From contig NXFV01001644.1 of the NCBI GenBank assembly GCA_002803225.1, positions 1 to 15,019 of the forward strand: a stretch of DNA of 15,019 bases, in the 5' to 3' direction. Shown one piece after another: positions 1 to 10,089 of the stretch. The DNA comes from Gamarada debralockiae. Lineage: Eukaryota > Ascomycota > Leotiomycetes > Helotiales > Hyphodiscaceae. The notes beneath the pieces are model-generated. The model did no database searches. It had not been told where the DNA came from and saw only the letters and a program-made list of their open reading frames with translations. How positions within the stretch are numbered: position 1 is the first letter of the stretch; each line of letters opens with the position of its first letter. The translations under genes and the position numbers were made by a program.

Positions 1-1700
1 GATTAGTATATATCTGAGCTATAAGTATAGTATTAATGAATACGAAACTATTTGCTCTTATATCTACTAGAATATTAAGATTGATTTCTATTCTATTCTT
101 AACTAAAGTATATAGAATTGTAAGAGGCTTGCCTCCTATTAAGTTTAATAAATCTATCTTATTAATATTTAGTGTATATATCCCTAAGGTAGAGACTTTC
201 TCTAGAGTTCCTCGTTTCCTGACTCAGATAAGGTCTCGTCTGTATCTTTAGTCTCCTCGTTAAAGGGCTCTTCTTCTAGTATCTTATAGATTTGACTACT
301 TTTGTGGGGCTAGGTGTAGTCTTTGCTTATATACCTGTACTAGTTACAGTTATAGTACTTTACACTAGAGGGACCATTGGGAGCTGGGGTATTGCCTCGA
401 GACATAGGGGGTCGCTAACTAGTGTTAATGGCAGGGGCAGTAGTGGGGGGACGAGCTAGGACTATAGTATTAGAGGTGGGCAAAACGGCCTAGATAGGGC
501 GATTGTAGTATCGATTGGAGTTGGGTACAGCTTTTGGGGTCTAAGCTACCCGCTTGGCCTCACGTTCCTTTCGGTCTTGATCTCGGCGGTAGTTCAAGGG
601 TTCTAGTTTTACCTTTAAGTATTAGTATTATATAATAAGGGATTCGTATATTAAGTGCGTCGGAAGAGTAGGAATTAGTATAAATTAGTATTAAATATTA
701 AGCTTCTGGTAGAGATCCTCGTGCTAGTTAGTCCGGGGTACTCCATCTAATCTGGCAAGCCACTGGAATTTAATAATAAAGTCAGAGAACTTCTTAACTT
801 GTCTTTACTAGAGGTCGTGGTACTTGTCTCGGGCAATTGCCGATTGCTGGGGGTTTAAGTAGCTAGTAGATAAGATATTGAATATATCATTTACAGACGA
901 GAGCGTTAGAGGATTGATAGGGTCGAAGTAGGGCTCGAGCATGGACTACGCCTTCCCGGCGGTGCGACTATAGACATAGGTCATTTGACTTTAGACAGAT
1001 AGGAAATAATCCGTATTATTAGCTAGCTTAGTACGTATCAGGAGATACTATGTGATATAGCTAAGGCTGACTCTATTGTCAAGGGGAAAGGGATCGTCGA
1101 TTTTCGCCGATCGTTTTAGGGCATTAGAACGCTCCGTAAAGAAGGTATCTTCTCTTATAAAGTGTCTCTAATTAAAGGGGACAAGACTACGAGGGATCCG
1201 GGGTAAACGTGAGCGGCGTTAGTCACGTGGCATCGAGCAGTGCTATTGTAACGTACTTAGTCGCGTAGTAAAGCTAACTCGAGAAAGGTCTCGGGATAGG
1301 GGCTTACTACTAGAGGAATAGTTAAACAGGAGTACGACTCCTCTAGTATCGCGATAGGCCTAAGTACTAAGACTGGGTCCCCCGATAGGAACGAAGGTAG
1401 AGCGTCGTTTTTCTACTGCGCGGAGCCGGGTAATTTCCCCTTTTATAGAGGAGATAGCTACGGTCTAAACTACTAGTTGTTGTCTCAAAAGATCGATTTC
1501 GGCTAAGTATTAGGAGCTAGCTAAGCTCCCTAGGACGATAGCTGGGTTTTCGGCGGTAGGTTATTTGCTGTTCTTCGCTGTGACTGTACTAGTTCCTTGG
1601 CTAGTACTACTAGTATTCCCTATAGGGGAGGTGGCTTTCTTAGGTAGTATAATAGTCTTAGAAATAAGTCTAATAATGTCTATAAGTGAAATTAGGTATA
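1..1700 (-). pseudogene. gag: gag relic of a Ty3/Gypsy-like retrotransposon, with zinc knuckle
   Basis: One minus-strand frame (codons starting at plus positions 1, 4, 7 and so on) gives coherent protein for about 1.5 kb, broken almost only by TAG and TAA. These fit RIP of CAG, CAA or TGG codons. Visible in order: an N-terminal segment with a Leu-rich heptad-like stretch (about 1440-1500); a capsid-like core with an SRTAGKA motif (about 955-980), a SMLEPYFDP block and then a KFSDFIIKFQWLARL block (about 755-800), typical of fungal Gypsy Gag; a basic, proline-rich region; and a zinc knuckle near 315-360 where YYNC and ISKDY remain, with two expected cysteines changed to tyrosine. An acidic tail (EEEPFNEE) follows near 240-290. 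Below about 200 the frame loses coherence and may enter protease. No start codon is intact. It cannot be functional. Confidence 0.82.
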
Positions 1701-2048
1701 GGTAAAGTTTTAAGGGTTTTATTGATATCCGCTAATAGTTTTCGTTCTAAGGTATTCTTTTAAATATTAGGGGTCGTTAACTAGTTACTAGTTCTTCCAA
1801 GTATTAGGAATTCGATAATTCGTACGTAGTAGGATACTATAAAAAGCCTTCCCAGGCAGAATAGGAGAGTTTAGAATTATATCACGAAGGTAGGAAAACC
1901 TTAGGCAAATAGCTTCGATTCTCTACTACTATATCGTAGAGACGAGGATTTTAAACTAAAGAAGAAAGAAGGGAAGGTAGGAGGCTAGAGAAAGAGAAGA
2001 TATAGCCAAGCCTATTGTGCCACACGTGATCTAAGCGAGGTTCTTACA
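1..2048 (-). mobile_element. RIP-degraded LTR retrotransposon, 5' part (Ty3/Gypsy-like)
   Basis: Minus-strand 5' portion of an LTR retrotransposon: a leader or LTR region at about 1700-2048, then a gag frame running left to the window edge. TpA is very abundant and CpA is scarce across roughly 1-2010, and stop codons occur in every frame, which is the expected RIP footprint. CpA-rich normal sequence resumes near 2020-2050. Protease and pol would lie to the left of position 1. The right boundary is not certain: it could be the TGTAAGAACC start (minus strand) at 2048 or the TGTAAGC start at 2290. No primer binding site could be assigned with confidence. Ty3/Gypsy is inferred from the style of Gag, not from reverse transcriptase. 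Confidence 0.8.
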
Positions 2049-2056
2049 ATTGTAAG
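2043..2056. repeat. 14-bp perfect palindrome flanked by inverted CACGTG sites
   Basis: CTTACAATTGTAAG is a perfect palindrome. On each side, at 2023-2028 and 2067-2072, lies CACGTG, and the sequence between is a partly matching inverted repeat (GAGGTTCTTACA against TGTAAGACCC). The palindrome sits where CpA-poor sequence gives way to normal composition. It can be read as two TGTAAG LTR starts pointing away from each other, or as a hairpin inside one LTR. Confidence 0.7.
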
Positions 2057-2290
2057 ACCCACTTGTCACGTGATCTCAGTAATACGCCTCAGGCATAATT
2101 TCCCCTAGGACCATCACACCTATTTTGAGCCAGGGCTCAACATTAGGAGCGTTAGGGCCGTCACAATATAGGAGCAGAGTCCCAGCGCGCTCAGGGTAGA
2201 AGAAGCGTAGAGAATGACGCCACAAATTTTTTTTTGGAGCTTAAGCATATACCGAGCATATGTTCAACCTATACTTAATATATGCTTACA
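2051..2290 (-). mobile_element. LTR-like segment with TGTAAG/CTTACA ends
   Basis: The segment begins TGTAAG and ends CTTACA, a 6-bp terminal inverted repeat of TG...CA type. Read on the minus strand it starts with AT-rich palindromic blocks (AGCATAT family, 2243-2290), then an A-tract (T9 on the plus strand, 2227-2235), a conserved block at 2193-2220 (TTCTACCCT on the minus strand) and a TATA-like CTATATTG (2164-2171). The same order occurs on the plus strand at 10275-10468. It may be a solo LTR or part of the LTR of the adjacent gag element. ACAAT occurs at 2046-2050 and 2288-2292, but the right copy overlaps the proposed LTR end, so it is not a clean target duplication. Confidence 0.5.
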
Positions 2291-3139
2291 ATAAACTGTC
2301 GTGCACGACGGATCTAGTGTAGGGGTTGTAAGATTACGTTCATCAAAATACCTTCAACCTCTAAAACAATCTGATTGTAATTCCTCATTTAGACATACTC
2401 CGCTTTCATGGCAGCAATGTCTAGAGTACCGGAGAGCCCGTAAGATAGAATAAGCTTCTTTCTAACAATCACTCAGCGAGTTCGATTTCCGGTATCAGAA
2501 ACTTCAAATCTATTTTTGGGTTTTTGCTAGTGAAATCATTTTTGGGTCCTTTGGAGCTCGCTTCAAAGATAAGCGGATAAGGAAGCGGGCATCTTCAAAT
2601 TTTTGGAACAGGATGCAAGTTGAGATTGTGGTAATCCAATAGATTCAGAATTGGATTCCCTCTTTGGACTTCCTTCTTCCGTTGCTGTGGAGAGAAATAC
2701 GTTTCTCTCTTGTGCCAAACCGGACCTCTGAGGCTGGAATTTACAGACTCAAATGTTAGAGTATGATTTATTAGATTTCTACACTACCATCAGAGCCATG
2801 TCGCAGTTCTCAAAGAGGACAAATGGCGATATCGAAAGGTCAACGGTGCTCGTGAAATTTGGTGTATTTAATCCGTTGTGGGCCCATTGGTTACAAAGAC
2901 ACTTTGGAGAGCCTCAAACTTTACATCCTTTCTCATTGCATCGCACTTCAAAGATGTACACTCACTCCTCACGCTTTCACTGCGACAAAGAAGCTCTTAG
3001 CGGGAATCCCGCGGCGGAAGCACAATTCTCCGCTCGCTTAAATTGGCTCTAGCACAAGTCTGGATTTGGCTACGTCGCGACTTCCAAAGGAGAGCAGCAC
3101 TTGCGACGAATTCCGCACAACTTTCTTGATCTGCGATTC
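2291..3139. other. Intergenic region upstream of SEC21
   Basis: This stretch between the retroelement and SEC21 should hold the SEC21 promoter and 5' leader. Two GATAAG hexamers lie 8 bp apart at 2568-2573 and 2576-2581, a possible GATA-factor site pair. T-rich runs occur near 2512-2545. A 99-codon open frame at 2753-3052 has no recognisable protein character and is not called. No clear TATA box was found. Confidence 0.5.
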
Positions 3140-3172
3140 ATGAAGCTGAGGAGCTTCCCTCCAATATTATGA
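3140..3172 (+). promoter_or_regulatory. Short upstream ORF overlapping the SEC21 start codon
   Basis: An ATG at 3140 opens a 10-codon frame that ends with TGA at 3170-3172. This stop overlaps the SEC21 ATG (3169-3171) as ATGA. If the transcript starts upstream of 3140, ribosomes would terminate exactly at the main start, an arrangement that can tune translation by reinitiation. The reading frames are visible in the sequence; inclusion in the mRNA and any effect are inference. Confidence 0.4.
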
Positions 3173-6117
3173 GTTACAGCAAGAAAGACGAGGATGCCGA
3201 CACGGCCATCATGAAGGTGGACAGAACCTCTGTTTTTCAAGAAGGTCGGTGAGACCCTCTCGATTCCCCCAGCTCAGCTAACAAGAAGCAGCACGATTGT
3301 TCAATTCCTCCCCAATACAGCCTCGAAGATGTCGAGTCCTCCTCACCAAGATTGCCCTCCTCCTATATACCGGCGAGCGATTCCCTACTAATGAAGCCAC
3401 AACCCTGTTCTTCGGAATCTCGAAGCTCTTCCAGAACAAAGATGCCAGCTTACGGCAGATGGTACATCTTATCATCAAGGAGCTGGCGCATTCTGCGGAG
3501 GATATCATTATGGTCACAAGCACAATCATGAAGGATACTGGCGGTGGAACAGATGCGATCTTCAGACCCAATGCTATCCGAGCACTCTGCCGCATCATTG
3601 ACGTGAGTTTGACGGAATTGATTTGGAGGTAATAGAACTGACGGTGTTAGGCTTCTACGGTCCAAAGTATCGAGCGTGTAATGAAGACAGCAATCGTGGA
3701 CAAGAACCCCTCCGTTTCCTCAGCAGCCCTGGTCTCCTCATACCACCTCCTTCCAATTGCGCGAGAAGTTGTACGAAGATGGCAGAGTGAGACACAGGAG
3801 GCAGCAACCTCGACAAAGTCGTCTGGTGGATTTTCCCTTGGATTCTCGACTTCAGGAAGTGCTATGCCAGTGAACAACTCGACAATGACACAGTACCACG
3901 CAATTGGACTGCTTTACCAGATGAGGATGCATGACAGGATGGCCTTGGTCAAGATGGTGCAGCAATTTGGAACTGCAGGTGCTGTGAAGAGTCCTGCTGC
4001 TACAGTCATGCTTGTCCGACTGGCCGCACAGTTGGCAGAAGAGGACCAACAACTTCGAAAGCCAATGATGCAGCTCTTGGACGGCTGGCTCCGACACAAG
4101 AGCGAGATGGTCAATTTTGAGGCAGCCAAGGCGATCTGTGATATGCGGGATGTCACAGACGCAGAAGTCACCCAAGCGATTCATGTCCTCCAATTGTTCC
4201 TCACATCTCCTCGAGCCGTCACAAAATTCGCAGCAATCCGAATCCTTCACAACTTCGCTTCTTTCAAACCTCAAGCCGTCAACCCCTGCAACCCCGACAT
4301 CGAACTTCTTATCTCGAATACAAACCGCTCGATTGCCACTTTCGCTATCACTACTCTCCTGAAGACCGGCAACGAGGCTAGCGTTGATCGTCTCATGAAG
4401 CAGATCTCTGGATTTATGGCTGATATTACGGATGAGTTCAAGATCACAATCGTGGAGGCAATTCGTACACTCTGCCTCAAGTTCCCCAACAAGCAAGCTG
4501 GCATGTTAGCATTCCTTAGCGGCATCCTTCGAGACGAGGGAGGATACGAGTTCAAGCGCGCAGTCGTGGAAAGCATGTTTGATTTGATCAAGTTTGTTCC
4601 GGATTCCAAGGAGGATGCTTTGGCACATCTTTGCGAGTTCATTGAGGATTGCGAGTTCACAAAACTTGCTGTCCGCATTCTTCACCTCCTCGGACTCGAA
4701 GGCCCCAAGACGTCGCAGCCTACGAAGTACATCCGATATATCTACAATCGGGTGGTGCTGGAAAATGCTATTGTACGAGCAGCAGCTGTTACTGCTCTGG
4801 CGAAGTTTGGCGTTGGACAAAAGGACCCAGAAGTCAAGCGAAGTGTCAGGGTTCTCCTCACTCGATGCTTGGATGATGTTGACGACGAAGTTCGAGATCG
4901 TGCTGCGTTGAACTTGAGACTCATGACCGAATCCGATGATATGGCAGACAGATTCATCAAGAATGGTAAGTAGACAAGCAATAATCTTGTTCCTCCGTTC
5001 TAACTAGAGCAGAAAACTCTTTCGCTCTCCCATACTTTGAGCACCAGTTGGTCATGTACGTCACAGCGGACGACAAATCAACGTTTGATATTCCTTTTGA
5101 TATGTCATCGATCCCTGTTGTCACCAAAGAGCAAGCCGACGCGGAAGACAGAACCAAGAAGCTCACAACGGTCACTCCTACCATCAAGGCACCAAAGGCC
5201 GGACCGACGAAAGCTGCACAAACTGGCGCCGAAGCGTCGGTATCTGCATCTGCGACAGCCCAGAAGTACCAACAAGAGCTTCTCAAGATTCCAGAAATGA
5301 AGGCATACGGCAATGTCTTGAAGTCATCCCCTGTTGTCGAACTGACCGAAACAGAAACCGAGTATGTTGTCTCCGTGGTCAAGCACATCTTCAAAGAGCA
5401 CATTGTACTTCAATATGAAGTCAAGAACACTCTACCAGACACTGTTCTCGAGGATGTTTCAGTCGTGGCTACTCCCGCGGAAGAGGAAGAGCTCGAGGAA
5501 GATTTCATTATCCCCGCCGCGAAGCTTGCGACGGACGAGCCAGGCACTATTTATGTTTCTTTCAAGAAGAATGCTGGGGAGGGATCATTCCCTGCTAGCA
5601 GCTTTACCAACGTCTTGAAGTTCACGACTAAGGAGATTGATCCCACTACTGGCGAGCCTGAGGAGACCGGATACGATGACGAGTACCAAGTTGAGGACCT
5701 TGAACTCACTGGAAGCGATTACGTCGTACCCGCATTCGCTGGCAACTTCAATCATATTTGGGAGCAAGTTGGTGCTGCTGGGGAGGAAGCGGAAGAAACA
5801 TTGCAGCTCAGTGGGGTCAAAAGTATTGCAGGTAAGTTGCTGACAGTCTCAAACATTCTGAGTAATCATGCTAACATCCTTCAGATGCTACCGAACAACT
5901 CGCTAATACTCTTTCATTACAACCCCTTGAAGGAACAGACGTGCCGATCAGTACGACCACCCACACCCTCAAATTGTTCGGCAAGACGGTTACCGGTGGC
6001 AGAGTGGTGGCGAATATCCGGATGGCATACTCGACGAAATCGGGTGTCACAAGTAAGATCACGGTTCGTAGTGAGGAGGAAGGTGTTGCGGCCCTGGTCG
6101 TCGGATCTGTTGCTTAG
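3169..6117 (+). CDS. SEC21: Coatomer subunit gamma (gamma-COP), five exons, 917 aa
   Basis: Gamma-COP is part of the heptameric coatomer, which coats COPI vesicles in Golgi-to-ER and intra-Golgi transport; it lies in the adaptin-like F-subcomplex and its appendage binds Arf-GAP. Exons inferred from splice signals and continuity: 3169-3244, 3292-3602, 3651-4965, 5013-5831 and 5885-6117, joining to 2754 nt and 917 codons, the usual fungal length. Introns are 47, 48, 47 and 53 nt with CTAAC or CTGAC branch sites. The protein starts MSYSKKDEDAD and keeps family blocks such as RLFNSSPIQPRRCR, FFGISKLFQNKD and AIVDKNPSVSSAALVSSYHL. Residues about 20-560 are the adaptin/HEAT solenoid, about 570-670 an Ala/Lys/Thr-rich linker, and about 675-917 the appendage (EYVVSVVKHIF to the C-terminal VVGSVA). 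Intron 1 has an unusual donor, GTCGGT. No damage was seen. The gene symbol follows the yeast ortholog. Confidence 0.96.
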
Positions 6118-7662
6118 GGCTAGCAAGGAAATGGAGTTTGATGCATTGTGCTGTCTAGATGTGGTTTCGAACCCCCCCAAAAAGATGAGGGCTTTTTGGT
6201 CTCATGGAGAGGGAGTCAACAAGGGTCGTAAAATCCAAAATCTATCAAAAATCTCTCAATGCTTCCTTCTATCCCAGATTGTGAGATGTCTCATCCTCGA
6301 GGAAGGTGAAATGCTGAATATAGGTGACTGCGAGAATCGTGCCCCCAAACGGCTTCATACCTCTCGTACTCTCGTCCGATGTTTCCCTTCTTCCGGAGAA
6401 GATCATGCCTTATCTGATCAGCTCGGACCCCAGCATCGGGTAGCCCCAACCCAGAGTTTCCAAGAGTGTGGTTGCTTGCGCCGATCATACGAGCAAGGAT
6501 TTCCGCTTGAATTGGCTGACACATGTCTTTAAGTCACTTCTGAGGCCCTCTTGATTCGAATCTTTAATTCCACATCATCATCGATTTTATTTTCAACGCA
6601 GTTAGATTGATAGCGGCTTTTGAGACACGTTATGATCACAAAATCGCGTTGGAAAGTGAAGGTGGTTCGGATTTCCAACGAACCTGAACCGCTCAGCGCT
6701 GAAGAAGTCGATCGTTCATTTGTTACTCAACACTACCGAACAATCTGCAGGATATAAGCTGATCTTCAATGCTTTATACTTTCCTGTCAATTCTTACATA
6801 TCACAAGGGCTGTGTGGTGTGCAACTTGGAGCCAATCTCACAGAATTATCACAGCCTCGGTGGAGAATACGAAGAACTAAAAATTACCTAGGCTTGCAGA
6901 GGTGGGGTTTTCTGTGCACTCGATCTCGGCAATGTAGCAAATTACTCGCCGCCGACATTGCCCAGTCGAGTTGCTGCGATGCGTGCCTATTTTCTCCCGT
7001 CCCCGCCGCCCCTTCACATTCCTTCCTTGCCCTGCCTCAATATTGAATCCTCCAATCACTCACCATAACAATTTGAGAACCCAGGTCTCTTCACTCTGTT
7101 TACCGTGATAACGGTTTCAAGTGCAGTCTTCAAAAGTCTAAAATCCAAGATTCTGTTAACTAATTGGCAAGATCAACCCTTTCACTAAGCACTAAGCTGT
7201 TTTTAGCATAGGAGGTGCACACTGCATTTGGGAAGCTCCTTTTTCGGTAATTCTTTCGTAGAGACGATTCCGCCATTCGGAGATTTTACAGGGTCCTGTA
7301 AGCCCAAATTGAGCCTCGCTTGTGGCCCCAGGGGTTCCATTTTTGCGGCCTATTGCGGCGAGTGCCGCTACAGATCCTGGCAGATCCTAAACATGGATAG
7401 AGACCTGCATGTCAGATGCAACTGCCAGGCAAAGCTACTGTACAATCAATGGTGGGAGGAAGGATGATTTGGGTTGGGGGCCCCGAGCTTGGAGCCGGGG
7501 TGGCTTTGTCCTTTAATCATGACGGACCCCAAGTATCTTTGTATCTATCTTGAAGGATTCTTGCCTACTCCGTACATATTTCGTCAGTTTTCTGGAAGAG
7601 TGTTTCCGTTGTTCTCGCCTGTGATTACTCAGTCCTGGCGATTTGGAATCAGATTGTTGATC
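6118..7662. other. Intergenic region between SEC21 and the membrane protein gene
   Basis: The left part should hold the SEC21 3' UTR and the right part the promoter and leader of the gene at 7663. A pyrimidine-rich tract at about 6983-7030 (CCCGTCCCCGCCGCCCC and CT repeats) is typical of fungal promoters or 5' leaders. CAGATCCT occurs twice at 7371-7388. Open frames here (for example 6720-7046 and 7228-7467) start at non-ATG codons or show no domain, and they are not called. No RNA gene was seen. Confidence 0.5.
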
Positions 7663-8801
7663 ATGGCGCCGGCGACAGGAACGGCTTCGCTCGCAGCGAC
7701 GGGGACAACTCAGTCTGTGGTTCCCTTTTCTATCACGACAACTTATACGGCTCCGACACAATGTGCTCAGTCAGTGGGAGGCTTGACAATGTTGGAGAAT
7801 GATGCATATCGGGTGTGGTTGAATGCGATATTACCGGTGCCGGGCACTACTGTTACTTCCTGTTATCCAAGCCAATTCATATCGAGTTTCCTTCTCCAGA
7901 CAGGAGGGCTCACGCAAGCGGCTTTCAGTCCACTAGTCTGTCCGGCTGGATATACAACTCAAGGTCCCTTTACATCAAATTATATCGCATGTTGTCCTAG
8001 GTAAGAACTCTCTTCCTTCCTTCGCGGCCTCATTTGACATGTATCAGTGGATGGGATGGCCTCGCGCTGGCATCAGACGCGCCATCCGATCGACCTGCGT
8101 TTGGAGGAACATGCTACACCAACATCTACAACGTCCCTTTATCAGTCTCATTCTACGATAATTCAGCCCTAAAAGCAACTTCGATCTTCACAGCAACTTC
8201 GTCATCCGATCAGGCCTTCGCATATCCCTATGAAGGTTTCGCCCTTGGCGTCGCTGTCGTTGCTTCAACAACTGGCACAGGTTCTTCTTCTCTAGCAACT
8301 TCCACATCTTCCTCTTCAGCAACTGTATCTTCAGCTGCCGCTTCATCGTCACACAAACTCTCCGGCGGCGCCATAGCAGGAATCGTAATTGGCGTCCTTG
8401 CCGGCGTTGCACTTGCCCTTCTCGCAGCCTTCCTTGTCCTCAGACACCGACGCAACAGCCTCAACAACCGATCGAAAGGCGAGGGTGAATTCCAATATGG
8501 CGGATCCCCACCAAACCATGACCCGAACGCCCCGACTGCTGGTTACTACAACTCAGATCCCAAAAAGGATATCCCGCCGCCAGAGGAGTTATACGGCAGT
8601 CAAGATGTCAAGAATCATGGTGAACCACAGGAATTGCAATCGCCTAGCCATGTGCATGAGATGGGTGATGGGCAGGAGATGCCAGCACTTGAGATGCCGT
8701 CGAATGAGATGGAGAGTAGTCTGAGTGAGAGGGATAAGAAGCTACCCAATTTGCCGAGTCCGGCGATTCCGACGAGTCCTGTGAGCCCGGAGTATCGGTA
8801 G
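7663..8801 (+). CDS. Single-pass membrane protein with Cys-containing ectodomain and Ser/Thr stalk
   Basis: Two exons (7663-8000 and 8048-8801) flank a 47-nt intron that starts GTAAGA and ends ATCAG, giving 363 aa. Residues 1-185 form a presumed extracellular domain with six Cys (34, 67, 93, 110, 111, 135), including the CYPSQF and ACCPSGW motifs common in a widespread uncharacterised Pezizomycotina family. Residues about 186-216 are a Ser/Thr/Ala stalk likely to be O-glycosylated. Residues about 219-244 are one hydrophobic helix (GGAIAGIVIGVLAGVALALL), followed by the basic stop-transfer RHRR. The tail to 363 is hydrophilic and proline-rich. There is no N-terminal signal peptide; the helix could act as a signal anchor with the N-terminus outside. 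An in-frame ATG at 7519 would add 48 residues; 7663 is preferred because the extension shows no domain. The layout resembles fungal wall-sensor-like proteins, but the function is unknown. Confidence 0.85.
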
Positions 8802-9403
8802 ACGCTTGGGATGGGGAAGGGATGGGTATTGTTCAATTTCTTTTGGGGTTGGCTTTAAAAGGGGAGTTGGGGGCTGGAGGGAATATACCAGACGGAACGG
8901 AACGATCATTTTGAGAAATTTGGCAGGCTTCGATAGCGGTCCGGCTTTCTTTCGTACAAGCTTTTTGTGTATAGTTCTATGTGAATATATGTGTATGCGA
9001 GTCATTTGGATGCGAGTGACAGCGTCGTGGGCAATATTTACAGCCTAAATGCTGGCAAGTGTCTGACACTTGTTGTGTCCACCATTGGGTGTATACCCGA
9101 ACCGGTTGCAGTAGCGTAGAAAACCTGCGAGGCTGAGCTCCCAGAAACAACCTCGGTTACCATCACTTGTGGCCAAACTTGAAAGTGTTTTCAAATGAAC
9201 CGTACTTCTGTTCGTTTCGCAACCCCTTTCTGATTATTCGATACTTGATCGATCTTTCGTTCTGCCATACCTCCAACAGTAGCCTCAATCACGCTCTCCA
9301 TAGACCCCAAAATCTCCATTACTACATCGCTCAGGTGCTTCCTTCGCAAACGACTTCGACAAGTTCCTACCAGCTCCTTTCTGCACTCACGTCGCCAGAA
9401 TCA
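8802..9403. other. Intergenic region and 3' flank of the membrane protein gene
   Basis: The first 200-250 bases are the likely 3' UTR. No RNA gene or repeat was recognised. The frame at 9167-9436 starts at TTG, but its last codons (from 9404) join the HET relic described next; the earlier part may be the decayed N-terminus of that gene. Confidence 0.4.
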
Positions 9404-10089
9404 TTCGTTTACACGGCCCTCAAAGACCCCACCTAGGATGGGCGGGTCGTAACTCTTTATCCTTCCAGCAGTGACCAGATCATCGTATGCGAATTAATGG
9501 ATGTCAAAATAACCAAGATGTGTAATCACGGGTACGAGGCTCGGTCGTATGTGTGGGGACCCGAGAGTCCCACACATGACATCCCCCTTGACGGCGAAAC
9601 AAAATCTATCTGAGAGAATCTGTGGTTATCCTTGCATTAGCTACAAGCCGCCGACAGAAAGCGTATTTTCTGTGAGTTGATGCTATATGCAGAGATCGAG
9701 AGAGTGATGAAGAGTGCAATCACCAAGTTCGCTTGATGGGGGAAATCTACAGCCGAGCCAGCACTGTTCTGGTCTGGCTTGGTTCCCAGGGTGCGTTTAG
9801 TGATTTGGCATTTCCATTTATTAGAGAGGCAGGGAGAAAAAAAAGATTAAAATCCCGATCTTTCAGCTTCCTTCTCTAGAGGAACTATGGAGCTCGGGAG
9901 AGCATATGCCAAACGGATTGATCGCGAGCAAGAATTTTATGAAAAGTGGGTGAGCTCAGGTGGGTGTGGCCCGTTCTGGTCAACGCTGAAAACCCTCTGT
10001 TGAGAGAGTACTGGGAAAGGGTCTGGACTATTCAGGAGCTCGGACGGGTTCCAGCTGACCCAGGGGAGAACAAAGCGCCACCAGGGTAG
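9404..10089 (+). pseudogene. HET-domain gene relic 1 (heterokaryon-incompatibility type)
   Basis: Recognisable HET blocks appear in the right order on the plus strand but in shifting frames. The first frame reads FVYTALKDPT, a TAG at 9434-9436, then DQIIVCEL and GYEARSYVWG (family YEALSYVWG). A frameshift near 9666-9675 follows, then VDAIC preceded by a TGA (9673-9675) where Trp is expected. NHQVRLMGEIYSRASTVLVW comes next (about 9718-9777). Around 9900-10000 the matching frame changes again, with an A-run at 9837-9844 nearby, and REYWERVWTIQELG closes the domain near 10000-10045. Both in-frame Trp-to-stop changes (TGG to TAG and TGA) fit RIP. HET proteins can trigger cell death on allorecognition; this copy cannot be translated through. 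It ends beside a repeat-rich element at about 10130, which may have truncated it. Confidence 0.8.

Noticed and set aside
36..251. 71-codon plus-strand frame in the retroelement
   Set aside because: It is antisense to the gag/protease region of the RIP-damaged element and shows no domain.
1905..1932. TTCGATTC as a tRNA T-loop, making 1912-1931 a retrotransposon primer binding site
   Set aside because: The distance from the loop to a RIP-altered CCA does not fit the 13-nt spacing of a tRNA 3' end.
2753..3052. 99-codon open frame upstream of SEC21
   Set aside because: It has an ATG but no domain, signal peptide or coding-like composition, and it lies in the expected promoter region.
5048..6532. 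494-codon open frame running past SEC21 exon 4
   Set aside because: After 5831 it reads through an intron and then follows the wrong frame; the spliced exon 5 gives the conserved gamma-COP C-terminus.
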